A stretch of 64,000 nucleotides of DNA from Cryoendolithus antarcticus (lineage: Eukaryota; Ascomycota; Dothideomycetes; Cladosporiales; Cladosporiaceae), in the NCBI GenBank assembly GCA_002077065.1, contig NAJO01000020.1:62001-126000 (forward strand), written 5' to 3'. Under the pieces are notes generated by a model. That model did no database searches. It saw only the letters and a program-made list of their open reading frames with translations, and was not told where the DNA came from. Shown in pieces: positions 53,743 through 63,076 of this stretch (position 1 is the first letter of the stretch; each line of letters begins with the position of its first letter). Both the position numbers and the translations under genes were made by a program.

Positions 53743-54451
53743 GACGGCAAAGAAGAGGAGGTTCGAGTGGCTGGGCGGTGGCAAAGCGTGAGCTGGAACT
53801 GGTCGAATCGGACCTTGTGAAGGTCGCAAGCAGAGCGCAACTGCAGAGGACAAATCACAGCATCACTTCATGCTTACTGCGAGGTTGACGAAGATTCTCT
53901 AGATCGAGCGATGAACCTATTTGCATTTCTAGCTTCACTGTTCTATATCACAGTGTCCGTCCGCACCGCCCGATTGTGTGTCACGCGAATGGCAAAGGAA
54001 AGCAGACTTCTCCAAACCACTATGCGAGGAACACGGCTAGCATGTACTACACGGCGATAACGTATCGCTGACAGTGCTAGCTATGAGAAATCCTAGCGAC
54101 AAGACTCACCGACAGCGTGCATACCAATACACTGTTGCGGCGCCGGATATATCGGCATTTCAGCGAAGTAAATTTTTGAGCGTTTCGCTGTTCCTGTCAC
54201 TTGGGTGCTTAGCTCGGAACCAGCTTTTCCATGTTACAGCTTCTTTGACGTAGCAGACGAGGTAATACAACTTTCAGTGTGGTATCGCTCAGCAACCGAG
54301 GGTAGCATGAGCGAACATCGATATTAAGTCGTCTGTTGCACCCTACAAGTGGAAACCTCCATAAGCTTGCGCTACTTGGCTGTCACCTTAATGCAACACA
54401 ACTCTCGCGCTTCCACTCGCGCGACATCTACTGCGCATCAACAGGGCCAGA
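53743..54451. other. Spacer between the tandem 2EXR copies
   Basis: About 710 nt with no supported gene. It would hold the 3' UTR of copy 1 and the promoter of copy 2. Confidence 0.4.
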
Positions 54452-55335
54452 ATGCCTACTCCACCAACCCTCCTCACGCTTCCACCAGAGCTTCGCAACA
54501 AGATCACAGAGCTCGCGGTTTGCCATGCTGAAACGAACGGCATCATCTCCCTTCGCCCACTTGCCTCACTCCATCGGCGCTATGTCAGCCTTGTCAAAGG
54601 CATCCGCATTGAGAGCGCATCATCCTCCACCTACCCACCCTCTTCCTTCTAACCTTCGATCGTTCCCCCAAGTAATACGAGGACTCCAGAGATAGACGCC
54701 TGGCTCCACGACAACGACAACGATGATGGGCGTCGCTGCTTCGTCCAAACTTGCCTGCACCAACGGGCCCTGACGCGCGTCTGTCGTCAACTCCGCGAAG
54801 AATTTCTGCCAATGTTCTACAGCATCCACCACTTCCACATTGAGCTGGATCAGTTCCGCAACTCCCCAGCAAATCTAGACGGACATTCAACAACAGTATC
54901 GATGGCTGGATTCGGGGCATCGGAGATACGAACCTACGGTACATGCGACGCTTCACTATGGCTGCGCCTCGAGGAAGCATCCCACACTGTCAATTCGAGA
55001 CGCTGCAGCTGTCGTACGTCAGACGCGACGAGACAGTAAATGGGGAGGTCGCTATCACGAGGGTGGGTTTCGGTCTCGCGCCAATGCCTGCTGAGCCGGA
55101 GAAGACGTACTGGAAGTCTGGGACTGGCCTGTCAAGGTGGCCTTTCCTTGTTGCGCTGCGGAATAGCGGACTGCATGTGCGTGCATTGGAGTGCATGATT
55201 GCTTTTTTCGGGGGTGTCCTTCAAGACTACAGTGCTCTCGAGGTTCAGACCCAAAGTGAAGAGGATGTTAGCGATTATACGGAGCTGCTCAAGCTGCGGT
55301 GTCGAAACGTGTGGTTCCCTGCCATCCAGAGGTAA
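54452..55335 (+). pseudogene. 2EXR/F-box-like tandem copy 2, disrupted
   Basis: The start (TLLTLPPELRNKITELAVCH) aligns with copy 1. A TAA at 54650-54652 interrupts the frame after LVKGIRIESASSS. The same frame then continues with ALTRVCRQLREEFLPMFYSI and HHFHIELDQFRNSPANLDG. Near 54885-54905 the homology changes frame: GWIRGIGDTNLRYMRRF matches copy 1 GDWLRAVENSRLRCIREF, and runs on through VAITRV, LVALRNSGLHVRALECMIAF to 55335. No GT lies between the conserved GIRI codons and the TAA, so an intron cannot easily remove the stop. One nonsense codon plus one frameshift mark this as a pseudogene. Confidence 0.65.
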
Positions 55336-55592
55336 GCGGCCTGAAGCCTCATGGCAGGAAGTGTCACTGGTTGCGAGGTTGTTCTTAGGCGGAGGTTCAG
55401 AAGCTATCAGCAGGGCTGGGCATGCAGAACACCGCCACAAGGCGAGCGGTACGAAAGCCAAAGCGTTTACATTACAGCTCGTATGCCTAGATTATATGCA
55501 CTGGGTATCGAAAGAGAGCAGCATAAAATCCCAAAATCCTGATCCACTCCCTCACGCTACCAGGAACCTGTCCCTTACACATCGTTTCCACC

Positions 55593-56786
55593 TTAAGCTT
55601 TCGCTACGATACCACCCAGATACGTCTTGTCGATCTGAGCCGCCATATAATCCTTCCCCTTGAACATCGACACCGCAAACCCGGGCATGCTCCAGCCGTT
55701 GAACGCACCTACACCCAATTTTGGGCCAACGGGGACAAGCTGTGTCTCGCCATCATTACGCTTGTAGCTGCGCTCGGCCGGCACACTTCCCACGCCCGCG
55801 TTCTTGAGCACGTCGTGCGCAAAGTTCGCACCAAAGACGGGAAGCGAAGCCTGCATGAGCAGCGCGCCGCCTTTGTCGGCATTTGCCACGTCGCCGACGG
55901 CGTAGACTAGCGGACCTGCAGAGTCGACGCGGAGAGTAAGCGGATTCGCGTTCACCCAGCCAGAGCCTGCTTTGAGGATCGACTTGGGCAGGAACTGGGT
56001 GTTTGGCTGGACGCCCACGGCGGGAATGTAGACATCTGCGGTCATGGTCTTGCCGTTGGAAAGCTGGACTTCAGTTTTGCCGTCGCTGGTTTCGGAGGTG
56101 CCGGTGACTTTCGTCTCGTACAGGACAGTGACGCCGACTTTCTCGAGGAGCTTCTGGACTTGCTTTGAGCGCGACTCGTTGAGGACTGGAAGCAGTTTCT
56201 TGCCGCCTGCCACGAGCGTGATGCGGGCTTTGCCTTTGGAGTGTGCGCCGATCTCGCCTGCAGTTTCGACTGCGACGGGACCGCCGCCACCGATAATGAC
56301 TTCCTTGGCGTTCACAAGCTTGGAGTTCATCTCCTCGAGGGCCTTGATGGAGATGTGGTGGTCGCCGTGTAGGGTTGTGACGGGCGTTGGCGACTTGACC
56401 CCAGTAGCGATGACGAGGGCGTAGTATGGCAGTGTCTCAGTTGCGCTGCTCTCATGAGGCGTGAAGGTGATGGTCCTGCCCTCGAGGTTGACGTTCGTCG
56501 CAGTGCCATGATGGAAGACGATCGAGTCCTTGAGCTGCGGATACTGCTTGAAGGCATCGACGATGGGCAGGAAGTATTTGCTGTGCGGCATTTTCTTCAC
56601 GGAGACGAGTTCGCGAGGAGCGCCAATGTGCCACCAGAAGTGCGTCGATGGATCGAGCAGGTGCAGGACGTACTTGGCGCCCTTTGCTTGCGCGAGCTTT
56701 GGTAGGACATGGCGGGCAATGTAGTGTGCAGCACCAAGCCCACCGAAGGAGGCGCCCAGGACGACGATGTTGCGTGTCTCAGACAT
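55593..56786 (-). CDS. AIF/FSP1-like FAD-dependent oxidoreductase
   Basis: Single exon, 397 residues. The N-terminus is a dinucleotide-binding fold (MSETRNIVVLGASFGGLGAA, GxSxGGxxAA). The middle has the second nucleotide-binding site (AKEVIIGGGGPVAVETAGEI), and LVIATGVKSPTP, ADVYIPAVGVQPNTQFLP and the FAD motif PLVYAVGDVANADKG are in place. This is the pyridine-nucleotide-disulfide reductase-like group that includes human AIFM2/FSP1 and fungal AMID-like proteins. FSP1 reduces ubiquinone with NAD(P)H; whether this does is inference. There is no transmembrane helix, targeting peptide or MGxxxS myristoylation start. The C-terminus (GWSMPGFAVSMFKGKDYM) matches fungal relatives. Confidence 0.88.
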   Translation of the reverse strand: MSETRNIVVLGASFGGLGAAHYIARHVLPKLAQAKGAKYVLHLLDPSTHFWWHIGAPRELVSVKKMPHSKYFLPIVDAFKQYPQLKDSIVFHHGTATNVNLEGRTITFTPHESSATETLPYYALVIATGVKSPTPVTTLHGDHHISIKALEEMNSKLVNAKEVIIGGGGPVAVETAGEIGAHSKGKARITLVAGGKKLLPVLNESRSKQVQKLLEKVGVTVLYETKVTGTSETSDGKTEVQLSNGKTMTADVYIPAVGVQPNTQFLPKSILKAGSGWVNANPLTLRVDSAGPLVYAVGDVANADKGGALLMQASLPVFGANFAHDVLKNAGVGSVPAERSYKRNDGETQLVPVGPKLGVGAFNGWSMPGFAVSMFKGKDYMAAQIDKTYLGGIVAKA

Positions 56787-57622
56787 CGTGCACTTGGACT
56801 GAGATGTCTTGATCTAGTTCGAGATGGTCTTCTAGATGTTCTCGCTTCGCAATCCGATTGGTGGCGAAGATGCAGGATGAGTTGGAAACAATGGTGCATG
56901 TAGATGCGAAGTCGCGAACAGCAAGAGATTATGTAGTAAGAGACAAGGACGGAACGATCAAACGAGTGACGTTTCTGATAATTAGTATTGATTACTTGGC
57001 CTGGTTTGACAACCCAAGTGTAGTCAGGAGAGCGTTTCGAGAGTTTATTCCAGGCTGTCGTTGAAGTACGGCACAGCCAATCGGAACCTCTCACAGATCC
57101 GAGCCGGAAGCTTTGACTGTATAATTGCATTGATGAGGCAGCACAGACATCGAACCTCATGCCGAAAGGGCGAGATTGCTGTCCATCTTTGTCAGCCGTG
57201 CCATGCTTCGGCCAGTGGTTTAGCCGCTGAACGTCGAGACTCCTGTGTGTGGTTATCAAGCATTGTTGTGAATATGTCTGCCTACGATTTGGCGCATTGT
57301 AGTCGAATGAAACAGGACGCCAACCGCGTATCGGTCGTCAGTTGATGAATTGCACGGCTCGGCCGATAGCATCAGGTCGATCTCGGCCAAGACCGTCTCC
57401 GCGAGGTCTGCGATCTGGTCGAGTCCCCCGGGACTTCGATGATGGGTTGGTACGGGTAAGGACATGAGGCCAGCTCAATTGCACATCGAATGTGGTCGCA
57501 TGCACAGCCACAGCTTGAGGCGGCGAGTGGGTGAGTTGGGTAGGCACGGTATTTAGTCATGGTTCTTCTCAACAAGGATGGAGTTAGGGCGGCATTATAC
57601 AATTTTCTTCGACTACCGTATG
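56787..57622. other. Intergenic interval
   Basis: About 835 nt between two minus-strand genes. Several 60-95 codon ORFs, none convincing. Confidence 0.4.
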
Positions 57623-59491
57623 CTACCAGCCTCCGCCGACTTGCACCGCCAGGCCAGCAACGCGCTCCATATCGCCCACTGGCTTCGCTTTGCCGACATC
57701 GCTTTCGACCGCGCGGAATGTTGTGAACACTAGCTTCTCGTACTCGACGCCTGTGGCTTCTGCCCAGCGGTCGAAGAACGCCTTGACTCGACTGCGATCG
57801 ATGCCGTCGATTATGTCTCCAACACCATCGCCATTGGCGTGGCTGCCGTTCGCATTGACGTTCGTGAGACCATTGCTCGTGTCAGCGTTCGTCATGTCGT
57901 GATCACCGTCCTCATCAACACTCTCATCAACGCCTTCATCACCACTCTCAGCACTCCAGTACGCCTCATCAACCCTAGCCAACCACTCCTTCTGCGCGGG
58001 TACAATCTCCTGGTCCCCTCCATTACTCATTCCTGTACCGCCCTGCCGAAGCGTCATCACATCTCCGACCTTGATCTGTCCGCCTCCGTTCGTACAACCT
58101 CCAGGACAAGCCATGACCTCCACGTACGCATACTCTGCTTCGCCTCCGCCTGCTGGCTTCCTCAACCGTCCACCAGCCGGCCGTCGAGTAGCGCCTGGCA
58201 TCCGACTGACTTTCGCCGGCTTGAGCCGCCGGACGAGGTTCTGAATGTTGCGGAAGCCATAGTAGCGTGCTGCGCGGAAGACTTCAACGCCTTCGGCTGA
58301 GAGGACGGAGTAGTCTGATACGTCTGCGTTGCGGCCACGGTGGACCTTAATAGATGAGGATGGGTGGCGGGATTGTTGGGTGAGGAGGATGTGGTGGAGG
58401 TAGCCGTCACTTGTGCCGATGGCGCTGGGCTCGAATGAAGCGGTGGAGCGTTTCGGTTTGCGGGTTGGCGGGAAGAGAAGTCGATTGATCGCTGGGTCTG
58501 GGAAGGGAGGGCGGAAGGTCTTGCTGAGGGGCGTTCGGGGGAGGCAGGGGAAGGAGATGTTCCGACTCTCGGCTAGCATGAGGAGTTCGCGGGCTGTGAT
58601 CACACAGTCTACGTCTCGCACTCGCTCTGCTTCCTCCCCAGCCCAGGCATGAGACGTCAATTCAATGCGCGAGGCTTCCAATTTCTTGTCGAAGCAGGGC
58701 ATGACGGCCATGTGCCATATCTTCTCTGGTGGGATGCCGTACTTGCGCGCCAGTACGGACTTGACTAGAGTGCCAGTCATGGCTTGAGGAGACTTGAGCT
58801 TGCTCAGGTGTGGCAGGACGTGAGGGTGTGTCTTCTCAGCGTAGCACACCCAGCCAGGACAGGCGGAGGTGAGTACTGGTCGTTTCAAACCAGCCTCGCG
58901 ATCATCGAGCATCTGCTGCGCTTCATCAGCTGCAGCGACCAGACATGCCTCCCGCATAACATTTGTGTCCAGCACCCAAGTGAAGCCAGATCCATGCGCT
59001 CCACCAGCCCGAAGTCCATAAGGTCCGCTGAGAAGCTGATCGATCATGTAACCCGCCTCCCGCTCAGAGACGCCATACGTAGCGGCTAGACTCGCTCTCG
59101 TCTGAGGCGATATACTCGCAATGAAGATCTTCTCCTGGACTCCATCGCCTTGCCCGTTTACCATCCCATTGCCCTCACTCTCAGCACCACCAAGCCATTC
59201 CGGCCTCAATTCCCTACACCTCCCCACCGTCTCCAAAACCTCACTATGACTCTGCAGACTGACCAGCACCGCCTCCGCACTCGTCACACATCCTGAGCAC
59301 GCCAAACAGTCCGTCAAGCTTATTTGTGCAGGGGGTGGATTCTCAGCATGCACAGTCTCCTCGGTCGTGACTTCGTAAGGATTTGAAGAAGGGGAGGGTT
59401 TATGTAATGGGAGGGTTTCGACAGGTTTGATGCAGGCGACGCCGGGGGAGATGAAGTCGTTTAGATCGTCGGCGGAGAGAATGGCGGACAT
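57623..59491 (-). CDS. NAR1: Nar1, cytosolic iron-sulfur cluster assembly factor
   Basis: Single exon; I start at ATG 59491 (MSAILSADDLNDFISPGVAC), the conserved Nar1 beginning, giving 622 residues; ATG 59530 is also in frame. The N-terminal cluster cysteines are ACIKP and DCLACSGCVTSAEAV. The hydrogenase-like core follows: ISPQTRASLAATYGVSE, LTSACPGWVCYAEKTHPHVL, WHMAVMPCFDKKLEASR, and the late ACPGGCTNGGGQI. The chain ends in VGGGW; the terminal tryptophan fits the short C-terminal signal by which Nar1 and clients meet the Cia1-Cia2-Met18 targeting complex. The Asp/Asn-rich insertion near residues 545-580 (DEDGDHDMTNADTSNG) is low complexity. Nar1 passes [4Fe-4S] clusters to cytosolic and nuclear proteins. 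It is divergent with RPB12, start codons 258 nt apart. Confidence 0.94.
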   Translation of the reverse strand: MSAILSADDLNDFISPGVACIKPVETLPLHKPSPSSNPYEVTTEETVHAENPPPAQISLTDCLACSGCVTSAEAVLVSLQSHSEVLETVGRCRELRPEWLGGAESEGNGMVNGQGDGVQEKIFIASISPQTRASLAATYGVSEREAGYMIDQLLSGPYGLRAGGAHGSGFTWVLDTNVMREACLVAAADEAQQMLDDREAGLKRPVLTSACPGWVCYAEKTHPHVLPHLSKLKSPQAMTGTLVKSVLARKYGIPPEKIWHMAVMPCFDKKLEASRIELTSHAWAGEEAERVRDVDCVITARELLMLAESRNISFPCLPRTPLSKTFRPPFPDPAINRLLFPPTRKPKRSTASFEPSAIGTSDGYLHHILLTQQSRHPSSSIKVHRGRNADVSDYSVLSAEGVEVFRAARYYGFRNIQNLVRRLKPAKVSRMPGATRRPAGGRLRKPAGGGEAEYAYVEVMACPGGCTNGGGQIKVGDVMTLRQGGTGMSNGGDQEIVPAQKEWLARVDEAYWSAESGDEGVDESVDEDGDHDMTNADTSNGLTNVNANGSHANGDGVGDIIDGIDRSRVKAFFDRWAEATGVEYEKLVFTTFRAVESDVGKAKPVGDMERVAGLAVQVGGGW

Positions 59492-59749
59492 GATTGTCGC
59501 CGATACTAACGAGACCCTCTGCTGGGACACATGGAGACCTGTATAGGGGGAAGGACGGAGTTATCTGTTTGGTCAGCGACTTTTCCCACGCCACGCCTGC
59601 GAGATCGGCCATGAAGTGAATGTGCTGAGTCATCCTTCAAGATCTTCCTCGGTGTCGAACCTCAAGCCCTCCCATTCATCGCGACCACCAACCACCAACC
59701 CACCCCGTATCGAGGCCTTTAATACCACCCTCGCCTACCAACCATAAAA
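59492..59749. promoter_or_regulatory. Divergent promoter between NAR1 and RPB12
   Basis: A 258-nt interval between two divergent housekeeping genes, C-rich next to RPB12. It is probably bidirectional. Confidence 0.55.
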
Positions 59750-60425
59750 ATGGCCTCCCGCGACGAATACGTCCCCCCCACCAGCTCCTCCAGCCAAAAC
59801 TTTAGCGGCACCACAGGCACAGCAAATACCGGCTTCGCTTCCTCTTCCGCAAACCCCTCCACCACAATCGAAGACTCCAGCGCCAAACCAGTAAACTACT
59901 TATGCGGCGACTGCGATAATAAGGTTGCGTTGAAGAGGGGAGATCCGATACGGTGTAAGGAGTGTGGGTATAGAGTGTTGTACAAGGAAAGGACTAGCAG
60001 GTACGTGGACCTNNNNNNNNNNNNNNNNNNNNNNNNNNNNNNNNNNNNNNNNNNNNNNNNNNNNNNNNNNNNNNNNNNNNNNNNNNNNNNNNNNNNNNNN
60101 NNNNNNNNNNNNNNNNNNNNNNNNNNNNNNNNNNNNNNNNNNNNNNNNNNNNNNNNNNNNNNNNNNNNNNNNNNNNNNNNNNNNNNNNNNNNNNNNNNNN
60201 NNNNNNNNNNNNNNNNNNNNNNNNNNNNNNNNNNNNNNNNNNNNNNNNNNNNNNNNNNNNNNNNNNNNNNNNNNNNNNNNNNNNNNNNNNNNNNNNNNNN
60301 NNNNNNNNNNNNNNNNNNNNNNNNNNNNNNNNNNNNNNNNNNNNNNNNNNNNNNNNNGGGGGGAGAGGGGTTGTAACGGGATGTGCTGACAGAATGACAG
60401 GATTGTGCAGTTCGAGGCGAGATGA
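59750..60425 (+). CDS. RPB12: RNA polymerase I/II/III subunit RPABC4 (Rpb12), intron interrupted by assembly gap
   Basis: Exon 1 is 59750-60000, exon 2 is 60401-60425; the junction makes R-IVQFEAR and the usual C-terminus. The intron (donor GTACGTGG at 60001, GTGCTGAC branch, GACAG acceptor) contains 345 unknown bases, so its real length is unknown. The 91-residue product ends with the complete Rpb12 zinc ribbon: YLCGDCDNKVALKRGDPIRC, KECGYRVLYKERTSR. The two CxxC pairs are intact. The first 45 residues are Ser/Thr/Asn-rich and disordered. This subunit is shared by all three nuclear RNA polymerases. Confidence 0.93.
60013..60357. other. Assembly gap (run of N)
   Basis: 345 consecutive N, within the single RPB12 intron. 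Such a length could be an estimate. A G-run (GGGGGGAGAGGGG) flanks its right side, so a low-complexity G-rich or repetitive tract is a likely cause. Confidence 0.98.
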
Positions 60426-60943
60426 GGATGACGGCATGGCGGACGATTGCGCACCATGCGCACGAGCGGGAGGCAGCGGCGTCAACTGCTAGCATGACGA
60501 CATGGCCGGAGACGGACGAAGCAGGGTATCCGCAGAGAACAGATAAAGCGAGGCGCGCAAGGCATGATTCCGAGCATTTTGGGATGATCGATGGGGAGGC
60601 TACGGACTGAGTTTACGAAGCGAGCGGCGCTGGGCGTGGGCCCTCATGCGAACGAGTGACGCGGAGGTCGATTTTGCATGGTGAGAGTGAACAAGGAGAA
60701 GTATCAGTCGACAGTGTCTTCGAAGAGGCGACAGCCTCTAGCAGCAGCGCGCAGCGCTACACTTTCATGCAATAATGCGTATGGTCTATGGTCTGCTCAG
60801 CAGCAGGAGACCAAGCTACGAGCGCTTGTCGGTCGAACGCCATAAGATGTACTTCGTCAACCAGTACTTCGCCCATACCCTCCAAATCACCCTCCATGCT
60901 ACCACTTGCTCAATGAAATCCCTCGGATCTCTGATAGTGTAAC
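60426..60943. other. Convergent intergenic interval
   Basis: About 520 nt between RPB12 and the 3' end of the NDR kinase gene. No supported feature. Confidence 0.4.
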
Positions 60944-63076
60944 TTACGTATTCCTAAAAGCATCGAACCGCTTAAAAGTATACCCAATAAACGGCATACT
61001 GCTCGTCGGATCGTCCGCCTGCCCACTAGCCTCAGTGTTCGCCCGCATCTGCGCCGAGTTATCAACCTGCGGAATCTCATCAATGGGGAAGTACTGTGTG
61101 TCCACAGCACTGTTCAGCTTCGGCTCGAAAGGCGCGCGGATCTTGCGTAAGCCGTCCCAGTTCACGCCGGAGAAGAAGGTGTGTTCTTTCAGCTCGGCGG
61201 CGCCGCGGACGTGGCCGAGGCGATTTTGGTGGTCGCAGATCAGGCTGGGAGGGTTGTTAGTATAGGAGCGAGGGGGTGTGGGAGACTGTGGCGTACCCTC
61301 GAATGAAGTGTTCGGCTTCCCCGCCGAGCTGCTGATCTGGCGGGAAGTTGAGGTACTTCGGCCAGTCGACGATCTTGCGGTAGGTGTCGTGCGGTTCTTC
61401 TGCGCAGAATGGCGGCCAGCCGATCAAGCATTCGAACATAATCGTCCCTACGCTCCACCAATCGCAGCCCTTGTCGTAGCCCTTGCCGCTGAAGATCTCG
61501 GGCGCAATGTAGTCTGGTGTGCCGACTGTGGAGTATGCTAGCTGACGGCGGGATTTACGCCATGTGTTTATTTGGTTGCGGTTTGAGACTGTGAGTTGGA
61601 TCTGATCTATGCTGACTGATTGGCGGTTTGAGAGGGACTTGGTGGAGCGCTGTGGGGTCATGAGTTGTTGGTAGTAGGAGGCTGAGTGCTCTTTCGAGAA
61701 GCCGGTGGAAAGGCCGAAGTCAGTGAGCTTGATGTGGCCACCCCGGTCGAGGAGGATGTTGTCAGGTTTTATGTCACTGTTGCAATCAGCATACCGGTCA
61801 TCGCATTTGTTGACGACAGCACTGACCGATGGATGAAGCCCAGTTTGTGAACAGCCTCAATTGCAAGGACAATTTCGGCCATGTAGAAGCGGGTGATATC
61901 TTCGCTGAAGATCTCATACTTAATGAGCATCGTCATGAGATCTCCTCCCGGCAAGAACTCCATGAGCATGTAGAGAAACGTCGAATCTTGGAACGAAGTA
62001 TGCAGCTTGACAAGCCAAGGACTTTCGGCGTTGGCCATGATGTCGCGCTCAGCGCGGACGTGTGCGAGTTGATCTTTCTTGTGCTGCTCGGTGTCAGTGC
62101 ATGTGTCTGGGAAGCCTCACGATCTGGCGGCATACCATCTCTGCCTTGATTAGGGACTTCAGTGCGTAGATCTTGTTGTCGCGTTTCCGCTGCACAAGCT
62201 TGACCTCACCAAATGCGCCCTTACCAATGATCTTCAGCGTTTGGTAGTTCTGTGGCCGCTCTGTCGTCCTCAAGAAGCGAAGGAAGTTTGCCTCCATCTT
62301 CTGGCCATTGGCCTCCTTCTGCTCCTTGCGTGCATCCGACAACTCTGCACTGGCCTTCAGCCGTTCGAGGTCCTTCGCTCTGATGTCGAGTCAGCGTGTG
62401 TGCAGTTCATGATGCTGCAATGCCTATACCTCTCGTTGCGAGCCTTTGCGCGCTCGACATTCTCCTTGAAGAATTCCCCGGTGAGTAGCTTCTGATGCCG
62501 CACACGCTCATTGATGGCAGCCGAGTACTTCTCCGAGTTCTTCGGCGGTGGCACATCATCGTATATCGACGGCTGCTGTGGTGCACTCGGCATGGGTGCG
62601 TGAAGGTACGTCGATCCATATGGTTGTCCATTGTTTCCCGCGGTCCGTGGTCTGCCGTTCGCCGGCGATGCATTACGAGCATACGGGCTAGCAGACCGTG
62701 GTGTGTTCCCTCCAAGATTGAGCTGCTGAGCAAAACCATTCGTCACTTCACTGAACCCCGCACCTGGCGATCTGTACCCTGCGCCTGGCGAGGGAAGGCC
62801 TTGCTGATACTGGTTTGCTTGCAGCTGTTGAGCATACGGATTGATGTTGCCGAAGTATCCTGCTCCAGCTGCACCATTCATGCCACCTGTTGGTGTCTGT
62901 GTACCCCATACTTCTTGCTGACCAGCGGCATTGGGGAAGGGCTGCGGGAAGGTCGAGGGTGTAGTTGGGTAGGCACGAGCTTGATCGGCCGTGTAGGTCT
63001 GCTGAGGGTTGTTGTAGCCACCAAAGTTGAGCTGCAATCGATTTGGATTCCGCTCGTCCTGCTTGTTGTATGCCAT
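60944..63076 (-). CDS. COT1/CBK1-type NDR protein kinase
   Basis: Five exons: 63076-62430, 62379-62136, 62083-61827, 61776-61297 and 61244-60944, with introns of 50-52 nt, all in phase; 642 residues. The first 190 residues are Gln/Gly/Asn-rich (starts [20 protein letters not shown]). The N-terminal regulatory segment that binds Mob follows ([36 protein letters not shown]). Kinase domain about 262-560: [26 protein letters not shown], the catalytic loop [20 protein letters not shown] with DFGLSTGF, the basic auto-inhibitory insert before [15 protein letters not shown], and [16 protein letters not shown]. The hydrophobic motif is [11 protein letters not shown], with the activating Thr. Orthologues (Neurospora COT1, yeast Cbk1) control polarity, hyphal tip extension and cell-wall genes with Mob2. 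All catalytic residues are intact. Confidence 0.95.
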
